A stretch of 64,000 bases of DNA, taken from assembly GCF_015291705.1 (NCBI RefSeq), contig NZ_CP030050.1:4030001-4094000 (forward strand). Reading direction: 5' to 3'. The notes beneath the pieces are model-generated. The model worked only from the letters and a program-made list of their open reading frames with translations, did no database searches and was not told the DNA's origin. Both the position numbers and the translations under genes were made by a program. This DNA is from Bradyrhizobium arachidis. GTDB taxonomy: Bacteria > Pseudomonadota > Alphaproteobacteria > Rhizobiales > Xanthobacteraceae. Of the stretch, positions 1 to 8,483 are shown one piece after another. Position 1 is the first letter of the stretch. The number at the start of each line of letters is the position of its first letter.

Positions 1-648
1 GGGTGCCGGCATCTCATCTTCGCATCCTCTTCGTCGGTGTACGGCGCGAATACGAAGCTGCCCTTTTCGGTGCGGGACAATGTCGACCATCCGATCAGCC
101 TCTATGCCGCCTCTAAGAAGGCCAACGAACTGATGGCACATGCCTACAGCCATCTCTATCGCATTCCAGCGACCGGCCTACGGTTCTTCACGGTCTATGG
201 TCCCTGGGGCCGGCCGGACATGGCGATGTTCATCTTTGCCAAGGCAATCCTTGCCGGTGAACCGATCAAGCTGTTTAACCATGGCGCGATGCGGCGCGAC
301 TTCACTTATGTCGATGACGTGAGCCAGGCGATCATGCGCCTGATCGACCGTCCACCCCAGGGACAGCCGGGGCCGCCCGCCGATCCTGCGACCAGCAGCG
401 CCCCTTGGAAAATTTACAACGTCGGTAACAACCGTCCTGAAGATCTGATCGACGTGGTATCGCTGCTGGAGAAGGAATTCGGCAGGACGGCAATCAAGGA
501 AATGCTTCCGATGCAGCCCGGCGACGTTGAGGCGACCTACGCCGATATTGCCGAGCTCGAACGCGACATCGGATTCCGCCCGTCGACGACGATCGGCGAG
601 GGCATCGCATGGTTCGCGAAATGGTATCGCGAGTATCACCGGCTTTAG
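1..648 (+). CDS. NAD-dependent epimerase, UDP-glucuronate 4-epimerase type (5' end outside window)
   Basis: The reading frame is open from the first base, so this is the C-terminal part (about 215 residues) of a short-chain epimerase. The SSSVYG segment (catalytic Ser/Thr region) is followed by the YAASKK motif with the catalytic Tyr and Lys, then RFFTVYGPWGRPDMA and RRDFTYVDDV. These are hallmarks of UDP-glucuronate/UDP-galacturonate 4-epimerases used for exopolysaccharide or LPS sugars. The N-terminal Rossmann glycine motif lies outside the window. A GTG at 37 is internal to the conserved SSSVYG motif and is not a real start. The protein ends at TAG 648 and faces the convergent asparagine synthetase. 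The family call is firm; the exact sugar substrate is inferred. Confidence 0.88.
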   Translation, partial: GCRHLIFASSSSVYGANTKLPFSVRDNVDHPISLYAASKKANELMAHAYSHLYRIPATGLRFFTVYGPWGRPDMAMFIFAKAILAGEPIKLFNHGAMRRDFTYVDDVSQAIMRLIDRPPQGQPGPPADPATSSAPWKIYNVGNNRPEDLIDVVSLLEKEFGRTAIKEMLPMQPGDVEATYADIAELERDIGFRPSTTIGEGIAWFAKWYREYHRL

Positions 649-1032
649 CAGGTCGCGATCAGTGAAATGACAAGCACTGATCAAGTATGGGCGCCGGCAC
701 ACGATTGGAGTCCGCCTCGCGCGGTCGGGCTGAAGCAGTTCTTGCCGTGTTCGGACCGCGCTCGATCCTTCAGGATACGCCGATCTCGTGTTCGAATCCT
801 CAGCCTTTCGATCGTCCGATCTTTATTAGCAGCATCCCGATCGCCGTCAGCGCGGCGCGAACCGCACTGCGGTTTGTCGTCCCGGCACGGACGGTCGCGA
901 TGATCGCGCAAAGGATAGGCGGCGCGCGCTCTGTCGGCGTCACCGTAAAAGCCGAGGGGCGCGAGGGAAAGGAGCTTGCGCGCACCAACTCGGCGATGAC
1001 GGCGCGGCCACGCCGCAGATCGGTGCCTGCGA
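649..1032. other. Convergent intergenic gap, no gene seen
   Basis: This stretch lies between the converging 3' ends of the epimerase and the asparagine synthetase. Overlapping frames exist on both strands but none has a recognisable motif or a good ribosome binding site. A tRNA T-loop-like string near 790 does not pair into an arm. No convincing terminator hairpin was found. Confidence 0.5.
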
Positions 1033-2724
1033 TCAGGCCAGCGCCTGCTCGTGCACGCCGGCCACGGCGCGCCCGGAGGGGTCGGCCATCGCTGCAAAAC
1101 TGGCGTCCCAAGCGATCGCCGCCGGCGAGGAGCAGGCGATCGACTTGCCACTCGGCACGGTTGCGGCCGCCGCCTGGGTTGGGAAGAACTGCTCGAACAG
1201 GTGGCGATAGTAATACGCCTCCTTGGTCTGCGGCGGGTTGTGCACGAAGCGCTTGTCGGCTGCTGCCATCACCCGGGCGCTGACCTGCGATTCGGCGTGT
1301 GCCTTCAGCCCGTCGATCCAACCGTAGCCTACGCCATCGCTGAATTGTTCCTTCTGCCGCCACAAGATCGAATCCGGCAGATAGCCTTCGAATGCTTCAC
1401 GCAGCAGTGCCTTCTCGATCCGCCGCGCGCCGTCGGCGCCTTTGCCGACCATCTTGTGCTTGGCATCGATGCGCATCGCCACGTCGAGGAACTCGCGGTC
1501 CAGGAACGGCACGCGCGGTTCCACGCCCCAGGCCATCATCGACTTGTTGGCGCGCAGGCAGTCGTAGTTATTGAGCGCGTTGAGCTTGCGCACGAGCTCT
1601 TCGTGAAATTCGCGCGCATTGGGCGCCTTGTGAAAGTACAGATAGCCGCCGAAGATTTCGTCGCTGCCCTCGCCGGATAGCACCATCTTCACCCCCATCG
1701 CCTTGATCCGGCGTGCCAATAGGAACATCGGCGTGGAGGCGCGGATGGTGGTTACATCGTAAGTTTCGACGTGGCGGATCACTTGCGGCAGGGCGTCCAG
1801 GCCTTCTTCGAAGGTATATTCGAAGCCGTGGTGTACGGTGCCCAACGCCTTGGCGGCGATCGCCGCGGCGGCCAGGTCGGGCGAGCCCTTCAGACCGATG
1901 GCGAACGAATGCAGGCGCGGCCACCATGCCTCGCTCTGGTCGTCATCCTCGATGCGGTGGCGTGCGTAGCGCGCGGCTACGGCGGCGACTAGCGACGAAT
2001 CGAGGCCGCCGGACAGCAGCACCCCGTACGGCACATCGGTCATCAGCTGGCGATGTACCGCACGTTCGAAAGCTTCGCGCAGCGCGGTACGATCGGCTGC
2101 CACGCCTTCGACCGCGTCGTAGTCGCGCCACGGGCGCTCGTAGTAACGGGTCAGCGTATCCGCGGCGCTGTCGTACCAGTGGCCCGGCGGGAACTGCGCG
2201 GCGTCGGCGCAGATGTCGACCAGCGACTTCAACTCGGAGGCGACCACAAGGCGCCCGTCCTTGTCATGACCCCAGTACAGCGGCACCACGCCGATCGGAT
2301 CGCGCGCGATTAGCGCGCGTTGCTGCCCGCGGTCCCACAGCGCAAATGCGAAGATGCCGTTGAGGCGGTTCAGGAAAGAGGCCGGGGTGTCTTCGCGGTA
2401 GAGCGCGTTGATCACCTCGCAGTCCGAGCCGGTCTGGAAGGCGTAGGGCTGCGCCAGTTCGGCCTTTAGTTCGCGGTGGTTATAGATCTCGCCGTTGACT
2501 GCCAAGGCCAGGCCGCCATCCTCGGAGAGGAGCGGCTGTGAGCCGCCGGCCGGGTCGACGATGGCCAGGCGCTCATGGACGAGAATGGCCCCCGCATCCG
2601 CGTAGACGCCGCTCCAGTCCGGGCCGCGATGGCGCTGGCGTTGGGACAGATCAAGGCAATGGCGGCGCAGCGCTGGGAGGTCGTCGCCGGCCTGCAGGCC
2701 GAAAATGCCGAAGATCGAACACAT
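1033..2724 (-). CDS. asnB: Asparagine synthetase, glutamine-hydrolysing
   Basis: Makes L-asparagine from L-aspartate, ATP and glutamine in the cytoplasm. The 563-residue protein starts MCSIFG, giving the Cys2 nucleophile of a class II glutamine amidotransferase; RHRGPD (about 32-36) and AVNGEIYNH (about 75-83) complete that site. The synthetase domain has the PP-loop SGGLDSS at 238-244 and SGEGSDE further on. The ATG at 2724 was chosen over an upstream in-frame ATG at 2751 because Cys must follow Met and an AGGAGCGG ribosome site lies just upstream. It is the last gene of a minus-strand set (PPTase, NRPS, acyl-CoA dehydrogenase, asnB). Because the NRPS adenylation domain reads as asparagine-specific, this copy probably supplies a dedicated precursor. 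That is inference; a housekeeping role is possible. Confidence 0.93.
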   Translation of the reverse strand: MCSIFGIFGLQAGDDLPALRRHCLDLSQRQRHRGPDWSGVYADAGAILVHERLAIVDPAGGSQPLLSEDGGLALAVNGEIYNHRELKAELAQPYAFQTGSDCEVINALYREDTPASFLNRLNGIFAFALWDRGQQRALIARDPIGVVPLYWGHDKDGRLVVASELKSLVDICADAAQFPPGHWYDSAADTLTRYYERPWRDYDAVEGVAADRTALREAFERAVHRQLMTDVPYGVLLSGGLDSSLVAAVAARYARHRIEDDDQSEAWWPRLHSFAIGLKGSPDLAAAAIAAKALGTVHHGFEYTFEEGLDALPQVIRHVETYDVTTIRASTPMFLLARRIKAMGVKMVLSGEGSDEIFGGYLYFHKAPNAREFHEELVRKLNALNNYDCLRANKSMMAWGVEPRVPFLDREFLDVAMRIDAKHKMVGKGADGARRIEKALLREAFEGYLPDSILWRQKEQFSDGVGYGWIDGLKAHAESQVSARVMAAADKRFVHNPPQTKEAYYYRHLFEQFFPTQAAAATVPSGKSIACSSPAAIAWDASFAAMADPSGRAVAGVHEQALA

Positions 2725-2829
2725 GAACCGCTCCTGGTGATGAGGAGACAAACCAATCGTCTAGGAACTAACGCCTGTTGTGATCCGCTTCATGGCAAGC
2801 CCGCTACAATCAACGCCAGTGCGATGTCC

Positions 2830-4008
2830 TCAGGACATCGACGCGACCACCTCCAGCATCACCTCCGTCGCGCCGCCGGCGATGGACAGGATGCGGGCGT
2901 CACGTGCTATGCGCTCGATCGGACTCTCGCGCATTACGCCCATAGCTCCGTGGAACTGCACGCACGTATACACGACCTCGTTGACGAGTTCGCCGCAGAT
3001 GGCCTTCAACATCGAGATCTCGCGCATGCAATCTTCGTCCGCCGCCATGCGCCAAGCAGTGGCATAGAGAAACTGGCGGTTCGCCTCCACCTTCGCAGAG
3101 AGCATCGCGAGACGTTGCCGGATCGCCTGCATGTCCCATAGGACGGCTCCGAATGCGCGGCGAGCTTTCACCCAAGTGAGGGTCATTTCGATCGCCGCCT
3201 CGGCAGTCCCTATCGCCAGGGCGGCAAGCACAAGGCGCTCGTTCTGGAGGTTGCGCATCATGGAGTAGAAGCCCTGTCCCTCCGTGCCGAGCACGTTTTC
3301 GGCCGGGATATGGCAACCGTCGAAGACGAGCTCCGCCGTATCGGAGGACCGCCAGCCGTGCTTGTCCAACTTGCGCGCGACGCGGAAGCCCGGCGTTCCT
3401 TTCTCGATTAGGAACATCGTTATCCCGTTGCTTCCTGCCGAAAGATCGGTCTTTGCGGCGACGCAGTAAAGATCCGCGTGGACTCCGTTCGTGATGTAGA
3501 GCTTCGTGCCGTCGATGACGTAGGAGTCGCCTTCGCGGCGCGCGCGCGTGCGGATGGCCTTCATGTCCGAGCCCGCATCCGGCTCCGTGATGGCGACCGC
3601 GGTGATCAGATCGCCGCTGATAATGCCCGGCATCCAGCGGGCGCGCTGGGCATTGGTCCCGTCGTGAAAGACGTACCCGGAAGCCATGTCGGTATGGACC
3701 AGTATCGCATCGGCCGCGCCGCCATAGGTCGAGCGCCCAAGCTCCTCGGCGAAGACCGTCGATGCGACCGCGTCCATCTCGGCACCACCATACTCGGCCG
3801 GGTAGCGGATGCCGAAGAAGCCCAGTTCGCCCATGCGGCGCAGGACCGGGCGGGGAATGAACCCGTCTTCTTCCCAGCGATCCGCACAGGGCTTGATCTC
3901 TTCCTCGACGAACCGGCGGACTTGGTCCCGTAGGGACTCGTACTCCTCCGCCACCCAAGGCAGCCCCGGTCCTCGCACCGGTACCCAAGCTTTGTCCATC
4001 ATCTTCAT
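2830..4008 (-). CDS. Acyl-CoA dehydrogenase family flavoprotein (NRPS cluster)
   Basis: FAD-dependent acyl dehydrogenase fold of about 390 residues. It has the N-terminal helical domain, the AITEPDAGSD motif of the beta domain and a C-terminal helical domain with FHGAMGVMRES. The usual MCAD catalytic Glu in IYEGT is replaced (IAGGATE). A Glu in NERLVLAA sits at the place used by isovaleryl-CoA dehydrogenases, so the base is probably there. The gene lies about 70 bp downstream of the NRPS on the same strand and before asnB. Known relatives oxidise carrier-bound aminoacyl groups (for example prolyl-carrier dehydrogenases in pyrrole biosynthesis), so oxidation of the aminoacyl thioester on the neighbouring carrier domain is a reasonable inference. 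The start is uncertain: the frame extends to a TTG at 4029, with ATGs at 4008, 4002 and 3999. Confidence 0.85.
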   Translation of the reverse strand: MKMMDKAWVPVRGPGLPWVAEEYESLRDQVRRFVEEEIKPCADRWEEDGFIPRPVLRRMGELGFFGIRYPAEYGGAEMDAVASTVFAEELGRSTYGGAADAILVHTDMASGYVFHDGTNAQRARWMPGIISGDLITAVAITEPDAGSDMKAIRTRARREGDSYVIDGTKLYITNGVHADLYCVAAKTDLSAGSNGITMFLIEKGTPGFRVARKLDKHGWRSSDTAELVFDGCHIPAENVLGTEGQGFYSMMRNLQNERLVLAALAIGTAEAAIEMTLTWVKARRAFGAVLWDMQAIRQRLAMLSAKVEANRQFLYATAWRMAADEDCMREISMLKAICGELVNEVVYTCVQFHGAMGVMRESPIERIARDARILSIAGGATEVMLEVVASMS

Positions 4009-4077
4009 CCGCTCGGCTATGAGGCCCAACGCAGAAGCTTCCGTTCAGAAGCTGTCAGTTTTGGTCGTTTCAAAGAT

Positions 4078-6984
4078 CTACGGGCCCCGATCGTTGTTCG
4101 ATAGCATGGCGCCGACAATTGGCTGCCGGCTCGGGCTGGACGTGCCCTTTCGCAACCCCTGCCTCTCAGCAGGCGTCGGCGGGCGCGTGCGGTTCATTGA
4201 CCGAGGTGCGCTATCAGTCAGAACGTCAATCCGGTGCCGCAGATGATCGACCAGCCGATCTGCGCCAGAGGTCAGTATGTCGCTGTGTTCCCCAGCCATC
4301 TCAGTTACTTCAAGCCGGGAGCTGAGGCGCCACGCTCGACCATTGGAGCCGGCCGCGTAGAAACTCACAGGCACCTCGAGCGGCTCAGGAAGATATTGCG
4401 CCATTGCGCCTGAATAAGCGCCCCATAACGCCGGCGGGATATCAACATTGGGATTGGACAAGCCGTCATACAGCTTCCCGATCCGCAGCCGCTTCAGCAG
4501 TTTGGTGATTTTCTTGCTAGCTGACGCTGTGGAGAAGATTTCCAGATGGACCAACAGTTGATAGGTCCAGCGCAGACGGTAAGGCGAAACCACCGGCTTC
4601 ATCAGCCTCATGATCGCCCGCGTCACCGGACGGGCATTGATGGTCGGCGGATCAACCATCGCGACCATATCGACCTTGTGGCCGGCTGCCATCAGCAGGC
4701 GGGCTGCCTCGAACGCCACCAAGGCGCCGTTGCATTTGCCGCCCAGGAGGAAGGGGCCGCTCGCCTGCCTTTCCAGGATCAGCGGTAGGCGGTCCGCGGC
4801 CATCTCCTCGATCGACGGCGGAATCTGATCCCCGTGAAGACCGTGGGGATCGATGGAGACGATCGGATAATCAGGCCCGAAAACCTCCGCCATCCGCCGC
4901 ACAGTCAAGTGGCCGCCGATCAGGTCCCCATTGAAGAAATACAGGGGAGGCCTACCGCCACGGGTATGGAACTGGAGGATCTCCTCCCTCGGTTTCTCCG
5001 AGATTGAAGGGGTATCGGCCGCCATGCGCATTTCGTCGATCAATTCCGCCAGTTCGGCCACGGTTGGGCGCTCGAACAGAATGCGAAGCTGCATGTCGAC
5101 GCCGAAGGTCTTTCGCATGCGTGACACCGCCCGCATGACCAGGAGTGAGTGTCCGCCCAGGTCGAAGAAGTTGTCGCGACATCCGATCGATTTGATCTTC
5201 AAGAGATCGCACCACAGCGCGGCCAGCGTCTTCTCGGTCTCGGTGGAGGGAGCGGCGAAGTCTTGTGCAGGCTGGACGTTTTCCGCCGTCGGCTCGGGTA
5301 GCGAGGAGCGGTCGATCTTGCCGTTGGACGTGAGTGGCATCCGTTCGAGGCGAATATAGTGCGTTGGAATCATGGACTCCAAGAGTTCTTCGGCGAGGTG
5401 GGCGCGCAGGTCTGACACGGCCAGGAGCTTCGATGAGACATAGTAGGCGACAAGTCGTGCGAGGCCGTCTTCGGCCGCTGGCGGTTCGACATGGCCGACT
5501 TGGGGCATTATTTGTGTCGCTGGCTTCGCCACCGAGGTGGCAATGGCAGCGACAGCGCATTCCTGAACGTGCGGATGCCTGAGAAGCCGTGCTTCGATCT
5601 CGCCCAGTTCGATACGCGTGCCACCGATCTTCACCTGATGGTCGGCGCGGCCGAGAAATTCCAGGCGCCCTTGCGAGTTCCAGCGGGCTAGATCTCCCGT
5701 CTTATAAAGCCGCAGGTCAGAAGACCCACCTCGGGGATCGGCGGCCATGTGGAAACGCTCATCGGTCAGGTCAGGGCGATTGAAATAACCTCTCGCCAGA
5801 CCGTCGCCGGCAATGAACATCTCTCCGATGATGCCGGGGCCGATGGGATGATATGCCTTGCTGAGGATGTAGATCCCCGCATTGGCGGCTGGAACGCCCA
5901 CCGGCACCGACGCGGATCGATCCCGGTCAATGTCGAAACGGTGAATCATGCAGCCCACGGTGGCTTCGGTTGGCCCGTATTCGTTGTAGATCTCGGTGGG
6001 ATGGGGGATAGCTTTCGTGATATCGCGGGCCAACTCGGTCTTGAAATCCTCGCCGCCCACGATGAACTTTCGCAGTCTTGTGGTCGCAAGATTGCGGTCG
6101 CGGACCATCGCCAGATGTGCCGGCGTCAGCTTCATGATGTCGACGGCATTGTCGTCGACGACCTTGAGCACCACCATGCTCTGCGCTCCGGGATCGCCAA
6201 GATAGACCACGATGCGGCCGCCGGTGATGAGCGGTGTGAACAGTGTTGTGACGGTAAGGTCGAAGGCGAGAGATGAGAAAAGAGGCCATGCGAGACGTTC
6301 GCCGGAACTGTAGACCCGAGCCGCCCACCAGATGTAGTTCACCAGGCTGCGGTGCTCGATCTCGACGCCCTTGGGAGTGCCGGTCGAGCCGGAGGTGAAG
6401 ATGATATAGGCTGTGCCGTCCGGCGTAGCGGCGGACGGTCGGGCCGAATCCGGCTGATTCAAAATCGAACCAAAATCGGCGTCGAGCACGAAGATGTCGG
6501 CAAGGTTCGGGGAAATGACCGATTGCAGGCGCGCCTGAGTGATCACAACCGGCGCCCGCCCGTCGGTCCCGTTGGAAATGTCCTTCAGGATCGTTGCGAT
6601 ACGTCCCTTCGGCGTTGCCGCATCCAGCGGCACGTAGGCTGCGCCGGACTTTAGGATGCCCAAGATCGCGACGACAACTTCAATGGAGTGCTCCATGAAC
6701 ACCACGGCAATCCGACCCGGTCCTACGCCGGTCGAGCTCAAATGCGTGGCCATCTGGTCAGAGTGTTGGTCGAGCTGTCGGTACGTCAGCGTTGCATCAC
6801 CGAAGCGGATCGCTTCGGCATCGGGACTCCGCGTCACCTGATCGCGGAACAGATCGACGATCGTCCTGTCCGACGGGTAGGGCGCCGCCGTGGCGTTGTA
6901 GTCGACAACCAACGCCTGATGGTCGGCCTCTTTCAGCAGCGCAAGCGGTACGCCCTCTGCCGGGATGGGTAGGACTTCATTCAT
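4078..6984 (-). CDS. Single-module NRPS: adenylation-thiolation-thioesterase, predicted Asn-specific
   Basis: A 968-residue peptide synthetase without a condensation domain. The adenylation domain (about 35-560) has FTSGSTGTPKG near 196, YGPTE, YKTGD and the A10 lysine in NGKID near 556. Aligned by eye to GrsA, the ten specificity positions read D-L-T-K-I-G-E-V-G-K, one change from the published asparagine code DLTKLGEVGK. The carrier domain has LGGHSL with the phosphopantetheine Ser near 613. The thioesterase (about 675-925) has GGKCNG, a Cys near 751 in place of the usual Ser, with a later VDPP Asp and GEHSD His. The start at 6984 is preceded by GGGAG at good spacing; the ATG at 6999 has none. 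A PPTase gene lies upstream; an acyl dehydrogenase and asnB lie downstream. The product is likely a modified asparagine or asparaginyl derivative (inference). Confidence 0.9.
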   Translation of the reverse strand: MNEVLPIPAEGVPLALLKEADHQALVVDYNATAAPYPSDRTIVDLFRDQVTRSPDAEAIRFGDATLTYRQLDQHSDQMATHLSSTGVGPGRIAVVFMEHSIEVVVAILGILKSGAAYVPLDAATPKGRIATILKDISNGTDGRAPVVITQARLQSVISPNLADIFVLDADFGSILNQPDSARPSAATPDGTAYIIFTSGSTGTPKGVEIEHRSLVNYIWWAARVYSSGERLAWPLFSSLAFDLTVTTLFTPLITGGRIVVYLGDPGAQSMVVLKVVDDNAVDIMKLTPAHLAMVRDRNLATTRLRKFIVGGEDFKTELARDITKAIPHPTEIYNEYGPTEATVGCMIHRFDIDRDRSASVPVGVPAANAGIYILSKAYHPIGPGIIGEMFIAGDGLARGYFNRPDLTDERFHMAADPRGGSSDLRLYKTGDLARWNSQGRLEFLGRADHQVKIGGTRIELGEIEARLLRHPHVQECAVAAIATSVAKPATQIMPQVGHVEPPAAEDGLARLVAYYVSSKLLAVSDLRAHLAEELLESMIPTHYIRLERMPLTSNGKIDRSSLPEPTAENVQPAQDFAAPSTETEKTLAALWCDLLKIKSIGCRDNFFDLGGHSLLVMRAVSRMRKTFGVDMQLRILFERPTVAELAELIDEMRMAADTPSISEKPREEILQFHTRGGRPPLYFFNGDLIGGHLTVRRMAEVFGPDYPIVSIDPHGLHGDQIPPSIEEMAADRLPLILERQASGPFLLGGKCNGALVAFEAARLLMAAGHKVDMVAMVDPPTINARPVTRAIMRLMKPVVSPYRLRWTYQLLVHLEIFSTASASKKITKLLKRLRIGKLYDGLSNPNVDIPPALWGAYSGAMAQYLPEPLEVPVSFYAAGSNGRAWRLSSRLEVTEMAGEHSDILTSGADRLVDHLRHRIDVLTDSAPRSMNRTRPPTPAERQGLRKGTSSPSRQPIVGAMLSNNDRGP

Positions 6985-7039
6985 GAGATGGGCTCCCATC
7001 GGGCAAAATAAAAATCAAATCAAGTCACCGGATGATCAT

Positions 7040-7819
7040 TCATTTCCGAACGACCATGTTCCCGATGTATCCAGATTTCGGTACGAACGTTCGGACAACC
7101 CAATCCTTTTCATCCCAGGAAATGCGCTGTCCTAAGCCGCACCCCAGGGCCTTGGAGATTGCCTCCAGCCGGGTCCAATGCCGGAGGAAGTCTTCCAGAC
7201 GGTCTTCCGGACCAAGGGCGGTGTAGGACTCGTACTCGGAGGCGGAAAGACAGAGCGCCGCGATCTCGTCCGCTTCGGGCACCGGGAGAATTGCCTCGAT
7301 GTCCACCCCGATCTCTTGCCTGGTCGAGAGCGCTATGACCGCCACATCTGCGGATCGTGAGACGCTGAAGTGCAAATCGCGCGCAGGCATACGGTGCGAG
7401 AGGTGAGGTTTGCCCAATCGTCCATACTCTAGTTCGACGTCGGACGGCGAAATTCCCAGTTTGGAAGCGAGGACCCGGCGCAGTTGCCCCCGGGTAACAA
7501 TAAAGCGGCGGCGGTCCTGCTCCAATCTTAAACGCTGGGCGCGCCGACGTTCCTCGTCGTTGAGGCAAGCGCCTGTCCGCCGGATGGTGTCCGGCTCCAC
7601 ATCGAGCATGAATGTCAGGATCTCCAATCCATCATTCTCGAAAACCGGCATTTCGGTCCGGGGTCTCAGCTCGACCGCTTTGTCCAAAAGGCTCGAGAGG
7701 GCCGTGTTGGATTTGCGCGCCCCGCGTTCAGGCTTGTGGCCCGGCCGGTCCTGGCCACCAACGCCATAACGATCCTTCTCCCACTCGTTCTGCGCGCGGG
7801 CCTTGATGCGAAAACTCAT
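7040..7819 (-). CDS. 4'-phosphopantetheinyl transferase, Sfp type
   Basis: Transfers phosphopantetheine from CoA to the serine of carrier domains. It contains the GKPHL region, HFSVSRS, the magnesium-binding IGVDIE motif and the WTRLEAISKALGCGL segment corresponding to the WxxKEA motif, with Leu where Lys is common. Length (about 259 residues) fits the Sfp/EntD-like family plus a charged N-terminal extension. It ends about 55 bp before the NRPS start on the same strand, so it almost certainly activates that carrier domain and heads this small operon. The start is GTG 7822 or ATG 7819, with AAGG just upstream. The first ~45 residues are not conserved-looking, so a later start is possible. Confidence 0.88.
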   Translation of the reverse strand: MSFRIKARAQNEWEKDRYGVGGQDRPGHKPERGARKSNTALSSLLDKAVELRPRTEMPVFENDGLEILTFMLDVEPDTIRRTGACLNDEERRRAQRLRLEQDRRRFIVTRGQLRRVLASKLGISPSDVELEYGRLGKPHLSHRMPARDLHFSVSRSADVAVIALSTRQEIGVDIEAILPVPEADEIAALCLSASEYESYTALGPEDRLEDFLRHWTRLEAISKALGCGLGQRISWDEKDWVVRTFVPKSGYIGNMVVRK

Positions 7820-8483
7820 CACGCCTTACTTTCTGCGCCCAAATTCTGATTTCGGATCGCCAGCAGTAGAGTTGGAACGGCATTTGAACGGTTGCGGATC
7901 GGAAGTTTAATCCCGCAGTGCGATGGCTCAATGGACCATCGTAATTACCCATTTGTTGCCGCTTCCCATCCAGCGGCCCGGGGATTGCACAGGCGGCGGA
8001 GCTCATCGCGGAGCATGCTCCTCGAGCAAGGCGATGTAGAGGGCGCGGATTGTTCCGGCGCGCCCCGTCCAGATTAGCTGCGCTCAGGCGAGCTTCGCGC
8101 TCGCGGAGAGCTACGGACCCTTGGGTCCTGCGGAGTGGGGGGAGTTACGGGACGCGCGGCGACGCAATCAACACGCAGAATCTCTATGCGAGGGCTGCCG
8201 AATCAAGAAAGGCGAAAGAACGAAACGCGGCGCGGCGTCGGCGAGCGAAGCCAAAGGAGGTAATCCCTCGGCGTCGTTGCACTCAGCTGTGGCGACAAGT
8301 CAGTTGGACGCGCGAGAAGTCTGGCAAAGCTGCTGAGGAGCTGACACTCGCTTCAGGCGATCTGCGGCGAAGCCTCTTGCCGCAGTCGCGTTGCAGCATC
8401 CGCTATCAGGGTCGAGTTTTGAGAGCATAGACGTTGGATGCGCAGGAATAGGGCCGGTTGTGTAAACACAGGAACTGTCCACG
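7820..8483. other. Divergent intergenic region, PPTase operon / galE
   Basis: About 660 bp between the divergent PPTase and galE genes. It must hold promoters for both, but no confident -35/-10 pair could be assigned. Arg-rich open frames around 8050-8430 show no motif and are probably random or decayed sequence. Confidence 0.45.

Noticed and set aside
783..800. tRNA T-loop-like string (GTTCGAATCC)
   Set aside because: Flanking bases do not pair into a T-stem and no acceptor, D or anticodon arm can be built on either strand.
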